This document shows positions 41,970 to 51,835 of a stretch of DNA of 64,000 nucleotides, one piece after another. A program made the translations under genes and the position numbers. The DNA is taken from positions 90,001-154,000 of the forward strand of contig JACEEZ010014018.1 of assembly GCA_016584305.1 (NCBI GenBank). The letters are read 5' to 3'. Under the pieces are notes generated by a model that was not told where the DNA came from, searched no databases, and saw only the letters and a list, made by a program, of their open reading frames with translations. The DNA is from Chionoecetes opilio. Its lineage: Eukaryota; Arthropoda; Malacostraca; Decapoda; Majidae. The first letter of the stretch is position 1, and each line of letters starts with the position of its first letter.

Positions 41970-42282
41970 TAAATATACGGGTACGGACGGGATGACTGAT
42001 CGACTAATATAAATTTTTCCCATAGGTTATGTGTTTCACATAGAACGAATTCACATAGAACGACCTCGTTTATCGACCAATTTCTCGTTCTATGTGGGAC
42101 CCTAGTGTACTCACTTCTCAGCCCGTGTCTCTTTCATCACCTATTTTTATAAAATCTTTAATCAAATCTGTCTACAATGCTGGGTAATTAAGCAAGCAAG
42201 TCCAAGTTATCATGATTCTCTTTAGGGTTAAAAGTTGATGCAAACAAAAATCATAAGTCTTGGTAACATAAGCTATACTAAC

Positions 42283-42453
42283 CATCATTCACGGTAGCCT
42301 GCTGGTGTGGTTGCAGCATGTTCTGGAATTCTGTGAGTTCATTATGTCTGATGATCCTGTCAAGGTGCATCTTCTCAAGGATGTGGTAACAAGGCAGCTT
42401 CTGGCAACGCTCATCTTTGAAGAGTGTTCCAAGCATCCTTGATCGCTGCTGCC
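42283..42453 (-). CDS. CSN4: CSN4, third-from-last exon
   Basis: A 171 base exon: [40 protein letters not shown] and [16 protein letters not shown]. It is the TPR-like/PCI junction of CSN4. The acceptor GTTGCAG precedes 42453 and the donor GATG/GTTAGT follows 42283. Phases agree with both neighbours. Intron 2 (38713-42282, 3570 bp) contains the Penelope fragment and element D copy 2. No frame breaks. Confidence 0.95.
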
Positions 42454-42589
42454 CTGCAACAATGCACAAACTTTGCTATACTTTTCACTTAAGGGGCTTG
42501 TTTCATTCAGCTTCCCTTAAAATATTTGTTTTTCATCTTTTTGCCATACTTTCCGAAAAAATAATATGATAATTATGATAAAATAATAT

Positions 42590-42865
42590 GAGAAAAGTAT
42601 GATTGACAAATGCAAGGATAAACCTAAGGTATTCTACAAATATGTGAACCGTATATTCTGATGAAGAGGGCCAAATACAAGTTATTAAGAAATATAGATT
42701 CCCTTACAGATCCATTGAACTGTGAAATAACCTGGATAAGGAGGTAGTATGCAAAGAATATTCACGACTTCAAAGCCAAGTTGGATAATAATTGTGTTCG
42801 AGATGAGACGGTATGAGCTTGACTCGTTTTTTCCTGTAAATCACAACTAAATGAATACACACATA
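42590..42865 (+). mobile_element. LINE D-related 3' fragment, internally deleted
   Basis: Short readings MIDKCKDKPKVFYKYVNR and KYRFPYRSIEL resemble LINE D (CKNEPKLFYRYINGK and KYCFPYRSIE). The 3' end CACAACTAAATGAATACACA matches its tail. It is followed by a (CA)n run. Confidence 0.7.
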
Positions 42866-42884
42866 CACACACACACACACACGA

Positions 42885-43055
42885 AGCATAGAAGCCTGGA
42901 ACAACCTTGATGCAAAAGTGATTAATGCAAGAAGTATTCAGGACTTCAAAGGCAAGCTGGATAATAGTAGATTTGGAGATGGGACAGTACGAGCATAGCT
43001 CTTTTCCTGTATGTTACAACTAGGTAAATACAACTAGGTAAATACACACACACAC
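42885..43055 (+). mobile_element. LINE D 3' end fragment with tail repeats
   Basis: Matches the last about 140 bases of LINE D, including the frame for SIEAWNNLDAKVINARSIQD. The tail is GTTACAACTAGGTAAATA plus CAACTAGGTAAATA, then (CA)n. Confidence 0.85.
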
Positions 43056-43129
43056 ACACACACATATATAGTGCCTGAGTAGGGTGTGGTCCCAAATGGG
43101 AAGTGTTTCAGCTGTGTTGTTGACAAAAT

Positions 43130-43514
43130 TTGAATATGGCTGACACGCCTCAGTCTGGAACAGATTATAAACAGACCAGACTGGATTTCTCTGGGTTCAC
43201 TGATGAGGAAGTAAAGGATGGAAATGTAGGGAAGTTACAACACAGGCTGAGTAAAGTGGAAGGAGACAAAACAAGATTGGACTATAGGAGACTGATGGAA
43301 GAATTTAAATGTATGCAGGGGATTCTTGGAAGGATGAAAGGGAGCTTTGACAGAATGCAGGGATTGAAAGTTGAACTAGAGGAACTGAAAAGGAAGGAAA
43401 AACAAAGAACAAAGGAAAATTAAGAGAAAAAAAAGGAGAAATTGAGAAAAGAAAATAATGAGCTGAGAGCAAAATGTGAAAATGGAGAAAAAAAGATCAA
43501 GGAACAAGTGGAAA
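43130..43514 (+). pseudogene. LINE D-related ORF1 fragment (coiled coil)
   Basis: The ATG at 43130 opens MADTPQSGTDYKQTRLDFSG then FTDEEVKDGNVGKLQHRLSK and a Lys/Glu-rich heptad region to 43423. A further coiled-coil reading (ENNELRAKCENGEKKIKEQV) continues to 43514 in another frame. The layout resembles the LINE D ORF1 at 55219-55650. It is cut by a TACAGTGGTCCCTCGCG transposon-like end. Confidence 0.6.
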
Positions 43515-43780
43515 CTACAGTGGTCCCTCGCGCTTGGCGAGTTTCAGCTTGGCGAAACACAATATTGCCGATAGGTTGAATATGGTACCAGAATCCGAAT
43601 TTGGTGCTTCAAATTAACTTTTGGCGAGAAGCGCGCTGACGCCTTCAAAGAAAACTTTAACACGCTCTTTGTTTCACTATTCATTTTATCAATAATACTC
43701 AGTCCCAGCAAAAATTTCATCACCATTTTTCTGCCTCCCTTCCATCATCTCCTTCCAACTAACTGTTTATTCCTGTCACA
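43514..43780. mobile_element. End of a Tigger/mariner-type element
   Basis: TACAGTGGTCCCTCGCGCTT, followed by GGCGAGTTTCAGCTTGGCGA, is a typical TA-flanked pogo/Tigger-type end. No matching opposite end was found in the window. The remainder to 43780 has no ORF. Confidence 0.55.
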
Positions 43781-43783
43781 AAG

Positions 43784-44350
43784 GTCAAAAGTGTTAGGTG
43801 GTTAAGCTATGGGAAGGATTTAGAGATAAAAAAAAATTGTGGAATGCTTTGATGAAATCAAGATCTTTTTAACAGAACAAAGGTCAAGACTACCCTGAAC
43901 TGGAGGACATCGGTTGGATTGGGAAACTTATGTTTCTCTCAGATATCACCACACATCTCAATGATCTAGTCTTCACTTGCAAATTGCAGGTCAAACATTG
44001 ATGGATATGTATGATACTTGGAAGGCTTTTGTTGCAAAGTCTGCAGTTTACTCATTGGATATTAAAACAGGGTCTTTCCGTTACTTCCAAAGCTTGAAAG
44101 AAATTTTCAGCAATTCATCATATCAACATTAATGATTGTAGTCTACATGCACGAATTACCACATGCACGAGTCCGAGTACTCTGCCAGATTTCAATATTT
44201 CAGACACATTGGCCCAGTGTTTAAATTTTTTATATGACCAGACAACTTTGAATATTGGACACGACTCAATTCGAGTGAATGGAAACTAAGGAGTTGGAAG
44301 TACAGTTAATTGACTTTAAGGCCTCCTGAATAGGGTAAGCTAAATTCAAG
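43784..44350 (+). pseudogene. hAT-type (ZBED/GTF2IRD2-like) transposase fragment
   Basis: Plus readings in shifting frames: VKSVRWLSYGKDLE, ECFDEIKIFLTEQ, GQDYPELEDIGWIGKLMFLS, DITTHLNDLVFTCKLQ, LMDMYDTWKAFVAKSAVYSL, KTGSFRYFQSLKEIF and KELEVQLIDFKAS. This is the conserved C-terminal half of the ZBED/GTF2IRD2-like hAT transposases. Several shifts and stops make it dead. Confidence 0.75.
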
Positions 44351-44439
44351 GAGCTTCGATGAATACTTGACTCCCCGGGCTGGAGTGCGGGGGTAGCTTG
44401 CGCTCAGCATACTGTCTGCTGACGTCACCGATCGCCTGC

Positions 44440-44897
44440 TTGTGCACGCATGCGCTTTGCCCTACTGAACGCAGCCCTGGCCTTTCTTACCGCTCTCCAG
44501 TCCTTTCCTGGCTTCTTTGATCCTATCCTTAGCCTTGATAAGATCATGAATTGTGCTTCTCTTGATTTTATATTTCTCCATCAGTTTGCCCTGCATGACC
44601 CTTGCTCAATTTTTAAAATAATCTTCCAATTCTCACTAATGGAGAGAATATTCCTCTTTCCTTTGCCTGAAGTAGAAGGGGAAGCTGAATTTTAAGCCAT
44701 TCTTGTTCGTAGGCAGGCAGGTAGGTCACACGTGGAACGAGAGATAACATATGACGACCGGCTGGCCGGCAGCCGACCGGATTTCTCCCGAATATAACGG
44801 ATTATATCTGTTATATTCGGAAAAATTCCGGTAGCCATTGGCTATCCGTTATATCCGATATCCGTTATATTTGGGTCCGTTATAGCGAGGGTTTACT
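44440..44897 (-). pseudogene. Tigger/pogo-type transposase N-terminus and transposon end
   Basis: The minus strand starts with the end CAGTAAACCCTCGCTATAAC at 44897 (TA at 44898-44899). The HTH reading follows: ILKIEQGSCRA in one frame, then KLMEKYKIKRSTIHDLIKAK and DRIKEARKGLESG in the next. This is the centromere-protein-B-like DNA-binding helix of pogo/Tigger transposases. It is frameshifted and cut off after about 60 residues. Confidence 0.75.
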
Positions 44898-44899
44898 GT

Positions 44900-45030
44900 A
44901 ATACTTTGGATAAGTGATAAGTGGCAAGAAGTGAGCATCAATGTAAAGAAAATCTAGAATAATACAGATATGAAGACAAGACCACGAGAGTATAGCTCAA
45001 TCCTTGCATGCTACAAGGTAAAAAAAAAAA
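44900..45030 (+). mobile_element. Possible LINE D-type tail
   Basis: ACGAGAGTATAGCTCAATCC then TTGCATGCTACAAGGTAAAA resembles the LINE D 3' end. It may be the other half of the element cut at 43514. Confidence 0.45.
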
Positions 45031-45087
45031 ATAATAAAGAAAAAAAATTAACCACACGTTTTCATCCCTTGTTTTACGTTGCCAATA

Positions 45088-45208
45088 CAGGGAGGTCCCG
45101 AAGATACGAGCAGTTAGGTTCCACCTGGCATACTCGTAAAGCAAAATCTCGTATAACGAAACACATAACTAATGGTAAAATATAGGTTTGGTTCCAGGAC
45201 CCCATCAA

Positions 45209-45245
<37 letters not shown>

Positions 45246-45877
45246 ATGTTTTTCAAGCTAAAATAAACTATAGCAAACACAACAAGCACACAGCGTCTTT
45301 ATTACCCACGCTGTACAACCTATTCTGTAGAAAAAGCATTCTGAAAGAGAAAATAGCACACAAAATAACATAACTGCACATTAATTAAACATAAGACATG
45401 CATAACAACCAAAAAAGACGTTGTAATGGAGGGGACGCCACTTGATACAAGAGAAGGTAGTGTAGGGGTCCCAAGGTTGGGGCCGCACACCTGGCTAATT
45501 ACCCCTATAGGTCAGGCCGCGCCATATGCTTAATTACCCTTCAGGTCACGCCTTGCTAGGGGTGACCTGACTGCGGTCCCAAGGTTGGGGTCGCGCACAC
45601 CTGCTAATTACCCCTAAATGTCAGGCCGCGCCATATGCTTAATTACCCTTCAGGTCATGGCTTGCTAGGGGTGACCTCACTGGGGTCAACCAAATCCCCC
45701 TTTGTCCAGCCAGGGAGTGGTAGGGCACGCATTTTGAACTTGATAATTTTACTCACCCCAGTTTGAATGTTGTATCATTGGATTTTCGATCTCGTATATT
45801 GAAAATAGACCTTAATTTACACATCTCGTATCATCGGATTCTCGTATACCGAATGCTCGTATAACGGGACCTCCCTG
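45088..45877. mobile_element. TA-flanked MITE T, copy 1 (790 bp)
   Basis: Ends CAGGGAGGTCCCGAAGATAC and TATAACGGGACCTCCCTG, with TA at 45086-45087 and 45878-45879. The interior has an A run (45207-45243), a partly duplicated block CCAAGGTTGGGGCCGCACAC and its near copy about 120 bases on. It is non-autonomous. Copies at 45983 and 49683 are in the opposite direction. Confidence 0.9.
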
Positions 45878-46111
45878 TATTTAGATTCCTTTGTCAACTG
45901 TTTGATTGTGTAGATTTCACAGTATTTTCCTGTCATTCAGTTTTGCACTTGAAAAAGTTTACAATGATATGTGAATACAATACAGGGAGGTCCCGTTATA
46001 CGAGCATTCGGTATACGAGAATCCGATGATACGAGATGTGTAAATTAAGGTCTATTTTCAATATACGAGATCGAAAATCCAATGCTACGACATTCAAATT
46101 GGGATGAGTAA

Positions 46112-46235
46112 AATTACCAAGTTATTTACTAAAGTAAATTACAAGTTATTTACTAAAGTAAATTACAAGTTATTTACTAAAGTAAATTACAAGTTATTTA
46201 CTAAAGTAAATTACAAGTAATTTACTAAAATTATA
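46112..46235. repeat. 24 bp tandem repeat, about 4-5 units
   Basis: The unit AAGTTATTTACTAAAGTAAA plus TTAC is repeated four times with a degenerate fifth. Each unit is itself nearly palindromic (TTTACTAAAGTAAA). Confidence 0.93.
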
Positions 46236-46465
46236 AAGTCATTTACTGTCGATGTGATTTTACCTAATGTTGTACTATAATCAATCTGAAAATATGATAA
46301 TTCTGGTGGCTCGGTACGACAATGTGGCCTACAAAAATTCACATCCCTGGAAGATGTACAATGATTCAGATGCGCAGAGACGAGTTTGTGGGCAGTGGAA
46401 GAGGTCTGCGCACCCCTCCCTTGTCCCTTACCTACCCTACCCTACCCTCTCGAGTCTATTGTATC

Positions 46466-48183
46466 AAGCTCCCTTCACACATTCCATAATAATCGAACCA
46501 CGATAGCGCCACCAATTTGATTATTGACGCTATCGTGAAATATAACCACGAAAAACGCAGACCACGATAGCCTCACAACAATGTCACGCTGCCTGTACGT
46601 ATGTGTCATGATGGTCGTAAGATGGTCACGATGGAGTCATGACAGCTGTAAGACTATGTCACAAATGGAAAATAAACGGTCATTTTGTCGTCACGATAGA
46701 GCTACGATAACCACGACAGTGCCATGAACGTACCCCGATAGCGTCAAGAGCTAGCCCCACACGTGGGTGGGGGTTGCCATGGTGATGGAGAAGGAAGGGG
46801 GACTATAGAGATGAAGGTGGGAGAAACAGGGTTGTGTTGGTGATGGGGAATGGGGGAGGGGGGTTGTAATAAAGAAGGGGTGTTTGGTGGGGAAACGGGG
46901 GCGGGTGGAGAAGGCGTGGTGTTGGTGGGGTGGGGGTGTTACCACGTGCTGATGGGAGTAGTGGGTAGGGAGTCACGGGGGGAGTGTCATCACGTGGTGG
47001 TGGGAGAAGGGGGAAGGTAGTCGAGGGGGAAGTGTCACCATGTGGTGTGGGAGTAGGGGGAAGGTAGTCGAGGGGGGAGTGTCACCATGTGGTGGTGGGA
47101 GTAGGGGAAGGTAGTCGAGGGGTGAGTGTCACCATGTGGTGTGGGAGTAGGGGGAAGGTAGTCGAGGGGGGAGTGTCACCATGTGGTGTGGGAGTAGGGG
47201 GAAGGTAGTCGAGGGGTGAGTGTCACCATGTGGTGTGGGAGTAGGGGGAAGGTAGTCGAGGGGGGAGTGTCACCATGTGGTGTGGGAGTAGGGGGAAGGT
47301 AGTCGAGGGGGGAGTGTCACCATGTGGTGTGGGAGTAGGGGGAAGGTAGTCGAGGGGGAGTGTCACCATGTGGTGTGGGAGTAGGGGGAAGGTAGTCGAG
47401 GGGGAGTGTCACCATGTGGTGTGGGAGTAGGGGAAGGTAGTCGAGGGGGAGTGTCACCATGTGGGTGTGGGAGTAGGGGGAAGGTAGTCGAGGGGGAGTG
47501 TCACCATGTGGTGTGGGAGTAGGGGGAAGGTAGTCGAGGGGGGAGTGTCACCATGTGGTGTGGGAGTAGGGGGAAGGTAGTCGAGGGGGAGTGTCACCAT
47601 GTGGTGGTGGGAGTGTCACCATGTGGTGGTGGGAGTAGGGGGAAGGTAGTCGAGGGGGGAGTGTTATCACGTGGTGGTGGGAGTAGGGGGAAGGTAGTCG
47701 AGGGGGGAGTGTTATCACGTGGTGGTGGGAGTAGGGGGAAGGTAGTCGAGGGGGGAGTGTCACCATGTGGTGTGGGAGTAGGGGGAAGGTAGTCGAGGGG
47801 GGAGTGTTATCACGTGGTGGTGGGAGCCGGGGGTCGGTGGGGGTGAATGAGAAAGGGAGGGAAGGCAGAAGGGGGGGAAGGCAGGGATGAAGGAGCGCGT
47901 AACGGTTTTTTATCGTCACGATAAACATACGACGATCATGATGGTGTCACGAAGCTGCTACATAGATAATGATAGCGTCAAGATAGACTTACGATACCGC
48001 TGCGTTGGGTACGAAAATCGGGGAGCTTCCCGATTTTTTAATGCACGCACTAACTTTTCGTGGCCTCGGCCGAGCTCGTCACGATCGGTCACGATGAACC
48101 CATAACCAGGACCATGACGGCGCTGCGCATTGCATTGTTGGCGCTTTCGTGGTTCCATTATGGAATGTGTGAAGGGGGCTTCA
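46466..48183. mobile_element. Element L, non-autonomous DNA element with a minisatellite core
   Basis: GCTCCCTTCACACATTCCAT near 46467 is inverted near 48163-48181 (ATGGAATGTGTGAAGGGGGC). GAACCACGATAGCGCC just inside the left end is inverted as GGCGCTTTCGTGGTTC at the right. CACGATAG motifs recur in both flanks. The target duplicate is not clear. Confidence 0.7.
46980..47860. repeat. Minisatellite, unit about 46 bp, about 17 units
   Basis: The unit GGGAGTGTCACCATGTGGTG plus TGGGAGTAGGGGGAAGGTAG and TCGAGG is repeated from about 46981 to 47810. Variants are CACCATGTGG versus TATCACGTGG. The plus strand is G-rich. It forms the core of element L. Confidence 0.95.
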
Positions 48184-48691
48184 CGCGGCAGCACCGAGGA
48201 TCTTTCCTCTTACCCAAGTGATGAAGGGGAGGAGGAAGAACTCTAACCCAGTCATCCCTGCAAACGCAGTCACCCCTGTTTTCTCTCGAGCCTCGGAGAG
48301 AGAAAACTGGGACTCTCAGCTGGCTACGTGCCAGCTTCCTGTCTCCCCACACAACATTACCACTTGTGAGTGTTATGCAATGACTATGCATGTTTTATGT
48401 TTAATTAATGTGCAGTTATGTTATTTTGTGTGCTATTTTCTCTTTCAGAATGCTTTTTCTACAGAATAGGTAGTACAGTGTGGGTAATATAGACGCTGTG
48501 TGTTTATTATATTTGCTATAGTTTATTTTAGCTTGAAAACATCTTATTTTTTTTCTTTTTCTTTTTTAATTGATGGGGTCCTGGAACCAAACCTATATTT
48601 TACCATTAGTTATGTGTTTCGTTATACGAGATTTCGCTTTACGAGTATGCCAGGTGGATCCTAACTGCTCGTATCTTCGGGACCTCCCTGT

Positions 48692-49173
48692 ACTTCATAA
48701 AACAAATTGTGTCAAAAAATGATATATCGGTATATAACATGATATTCATAATGAAAACTTAAATAAAATACAAGACTAATGAAATTTTCACTAACTCATT
48801 AAATAATGCAAACAGAAAAAACATCTTCCTGCAAATATCTATAGTGGGAAAAGATTATTATCAGAGGATACCCAATTTTTTTTACATGTTTTCCCATAGC
48901 ATAGGAAAGACAAGTTGTACTTACTGCTGGCCTCTTGCTCCGGCTAGGTTACAACTCTAAATTGCATTTGTACCTTTTTTATGTTAGGCAAACAGGGCTA
49001 CAGTGTCCAAGGTGACCTGTCCAAATAACTTAAATTTGGCAACAATTCAAACCCAGAACCTCATGGTAGTAGGCTTCAATGCACTATCTACTGAGCTTTA
49101 TTGCCAAGCCAGTAAAGTCTTTGCAAGAATTATACTACAAAACTTAACCACTAGAGTATGTTACAACTCTTAC
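48692..49173. other. No recognised feature (CSN4 intron 1)
   Basis: AT-rich sequence between MITE T copy 2 and the exon at 49174. Nothing recognised. Confidence 0.5.
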
Positions 49174-49363
49174 CTGCCGAGGCCAAAACAGTGCAGATGA
49201 GAGCCTTCTTTAAAGCTTCCATCCTCTCATCCTCGTGAATGATGGGTCGATAGGAGAGCTCGTTGTAACGCTGGGCTGCCTCAATAAACTTACGTCTATA
49301 ATCCAAAACTCTCGCATAACAAACTTTGTAGTAGATGAGCAGCTGTTCATTCTTTGAGTCAGC
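49174..49363 (-). CDS. CSN4: CSN4, fourth-from-last exon
   Basis: A 190 base exon: [40 protein letters not shown] and [20 protein letters not shown] ending ASAG, the helical-repeat part of CSN4. The acceptor GATTCCAG precedes 49363 and the donor GCAG/GTAAGA follows 49174. Intron 1 (42454-49173, 6720 bp) is filled with mobile elements and a minisatellite. About 175 N-terminal residues are missing relative to the usual length of about 400. The exons encoding them are to the right, probably beyond 64000. Confidence 0.95.
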
Positions 49364-49682
49364 CTGGAATCATAGTCAGTTGAAATTTTTGAATTAAAAA
49401 GCTGCCCAAAATTAAGTAATAAAGAAAACACAGCCACTCCCCTACTTAAATACTTACAACTTACTTAATTTTAGAGCTACATACAAACCTGTCTATAAAT
49501 ACATATCTTGGTTTTCATATATAATTAATCTCCCTAAAATATCTCAATAGTATTAGAGTGGAGCAAGTGGTGACCGTAATAACAAAAAACATTGAATTGT
49601 ACCATTTAAGGTAAAAAATATATACTCATGAGTTTATTGGACTTAAGCTAAATTGTACAATTTTTTTTTACAAACCTATATA

Positions 49683-50410
49683 CAGGGAGGTCCCGTTATA
49701 CGAGCATTCGGTATACGATAATCCGATGATACGAGATGTGTAAATTAGGGTCTATTTTCAATATACGAGATCGAAAATCCAATGATACGACATTCAAACT
49801 GGGTTGAGTAAAATTATCAAGTTCAAAATGCGCACCCTACCACTCCCAGGCTGGACAAAGGGGGATTTGGTTGACCTCAGTGAGGTCAGACCAGCCTGAT
49901 ATTTAGGGATAATTAGCAGGTGTGCGGCCCCAACCTTGGGACCGCAGTCAGGTCACCCCTAGCAAGGCGTGACCTGAAGGGTAATTAAGCATATGGCGCG
50001 GCCTGACCTTTAGGGGTAATTAGCAGGTGTGCAGCCCCAACCTTGGGACCCCTACACTACCTTATCTTGTATCACGCGGCGTCTCCTACATTACAACGTC
50101 TTTTTTGCTTGTTATGCATGTTTTATGTTTAATTAATGTGCAGTTATGTTATTTTGTGTGCTATTTTCTCTTTCAGAATGCTTTTTCTACAGAATAGGTA
50201 GTACAGTGTGGGAAATATAGACGCTGTGTGTTTGTTGTGTTTGCTATAGTTTATTTTAGCTTGAAAAACACGTTTTTTTTGTTTTTTGATTGATGGGGTC
50301 CTGGAACCAAACCTATATTTTACCATTAGTTATGTGTTTCGTTATACGAGATTTCGCTTTACGAGTATGCCAGGTGGAACCTAACTGCTCGTATCTTCGG
50401 GACCTCCCTG
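49683..50410. mobile_element. TA-flanked MITE T, copy 3 (728 bp)
   Basis: Same ends as copy 2, with TA at 49681-49682 and 50411-50412. This is the most complete copy in that direction; it lies in the CSN4 intron upstream of the 49174-49363 exon. Confidence 0.9.
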
Positions 50411-50452
50411 TACAGTATTCAGTATCTAAAAGAATAATCCTGGACATAAATA

Positions 50453-50563
50453 CAGTCAAACCTCGGGTTTCGAACGTCTCCCTTTTCGAACAAATCGGTT
50501 CATGAACAGAATTTCAAACTCATAATTGTACCAGTTGCCGTAGGATAACTCGGTTGCCGAACA

Positions 50564-50597
<34 letters not shown>

Positions 50598-50918
50598 CAT
50601 CTCAAAGGACTGGCCAAGGGCACCACAAAGAGGTAACACAAAACCCGCTTAGTTGCCAGTCCCTATAAAGAAGACAGTAAGAGAATAAAAAAAGTTATAA
50701 TGAAAAAAAAATAATAATAAATTTTTTTATAATATAATATTACATTGCATTTCTAGGCATTTTTATGCATGAAATACAGCTAAAAAGGTAAAAAAAGGTC
50801 TTTACTTCGGGGGTCAGGAACAGATTAATCTATTTTATATTGTTTCTTATGGAAAAATGTGTTTCGGTTTTAGAACAACTTTTGGTAACTAATTATGTTC
50901 GAAAACCGAGGGCATGTC
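50453..50918. mobile_element. TA-flanked MITE with a LINE B tail inside
   Basis: The left end CAGTCAAACCTCGGGTTTCG and right end GTTCGAAAACCGAGGGCATG are degenerate inverted partners, with TA at 50451-50452 and 50919-50920. At 50550-50695 it holds a minus-strand LINE B-type 3' UTR (TACATCTCAAAGGACTGGCC) preceded by a T run. Confidence 0.75.
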
Positions 50919-50920
50919 TA

Positions 50921-51394
50921 TACATTTAAATTTAGTACAAACTTCAGGAACCAATTATGTAAAATTGTAGGCAATGGACCCCTTTCTTGCCATATTTTTT
51001 TCTTTATAAAATACTTATTTCGGTGGAACAGAGGCTGAATAATTGTATGTAGTTCTTTTGACAAAAAAATATATAACATTGGATATATAAGGTATCAAAG
51101 TTGAAGCAAAACAGTAGGGTTCATACTCTTTTATATATATATAAAAATCCCTGGTTTTTTCCTGTATTTTCCATGATGGATTTTTGTTTTACCAGGATAA
51201 ATTATTCGACCTAGTATTTCTTGGTGACACCTTTATTGTAAGGTAAAGATTGCAGTGCCAGATTTATTTGAAAGGGGCAATGTCACGGGGGCCAATCTCC
51301 ATACAAAAATCTGATAACAGAAAAATATAATCTCCTTTCGCAAAAACAAAAAAAAAGGTGATGACTAAGCATATTGACATTTTGTTGGTGTGTG
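50921..51394. other. No recognised feature
   Basis: AT-rich single-copy-looking sequence; nothing recognised. Confidence 0.5.
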
Positions 51395-51482
51395 TGTATT
51401 TACCTAGTTGTGTTTTACAGGGCCTGAGCTACACTCGTGTGGTCCCATCTCCGTATCTACATTTATCCTGTTTTTCCATCAA
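51395..51482 (-). mobile_element. S2 SINE 3' tail fragment
   Basis: Minus reading: GGAGATGGGACCACACGAGT, AGCTCAGGCCCTGTAAAACA, CAACTAGGTAAATACACAC. This is the part of S2 that matches the LINE D 3' end most closely. Confidence 0.82.
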
Positions 51483-51642
51483 CTGGTGCACATTCTTTAC
51501 CAATATCACCTCATTTACAGTACCCTCCTGAGTTTTGGCTATGCGAGTTTCGCGATCCGCGAGTTTCGTGCTAAGTCCTAAATTCTTACCATCCCGACTT
51601 TCGCGCATTATCTCCCTGAGTTTTGCGCTGCTTTGTCCAGGT

Positions 51643-51790
51643 GTGTGTGTTGTGTGTGTGTGTGTGTGTGTGGTGTGTGTGGTGGTGTGTGTGGGGGTGG
51701 GTGGGTGGTGGGCGGTGGTGGGTGGGTGGGTGGGTGGGTGGGGGTGGGTGGGTGGGTGGGTGGGTGGGTGGGTGGGTGGGTGGGTGTGTA
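51643..51790. repeat. (GT)n / (GGGT)n tract
   Basis: GT repeat passing into GGGT repeat. It marks the left half of the SINE-tail GT run into which LINE D inserted. Confidence 0.93.
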
Positions 51791-51835
51791 TTTTACCTAG
51801 TTGTATTTACCTAGTTGTAACATACAGCAAAAGAG

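Larger units (their letters stand above)
39576..42107. mobile_element. TA-flanked element D, copy 2 (hosts element K)
   Basis: Ends CACTAGGATCCCGCATATAA and TATGTGGGACCCTAGTG, with TA at 39574-39575 and 42108-42109. It is reversed relative to copies 1 and 3. It carries a minus-strand LINE C fragment and nested element K. It is inserted at the edge of the Penelope fragment. Confidence 0.85.
45983..48689. mobile_element. TA-flanked MITE T, copy 2 (2.7 kb, with insertion)
   Basis: Ends CAGGGAGGTCCCGTTATACG and TATCTTCGGGACCTCCCTG, with TA at 45981-45982 and 48690-48691. The central part is replaced by a 24 bp tandem repeat and element L with its minisatellite. Confidence 0.88.

Noticed and set aside
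46980..47860. Regular repeat array that might suggest CRISPR
   Set aside because: Units are contiguous with no unique spacers and the host is eukaryotic. It is a minisatellite.
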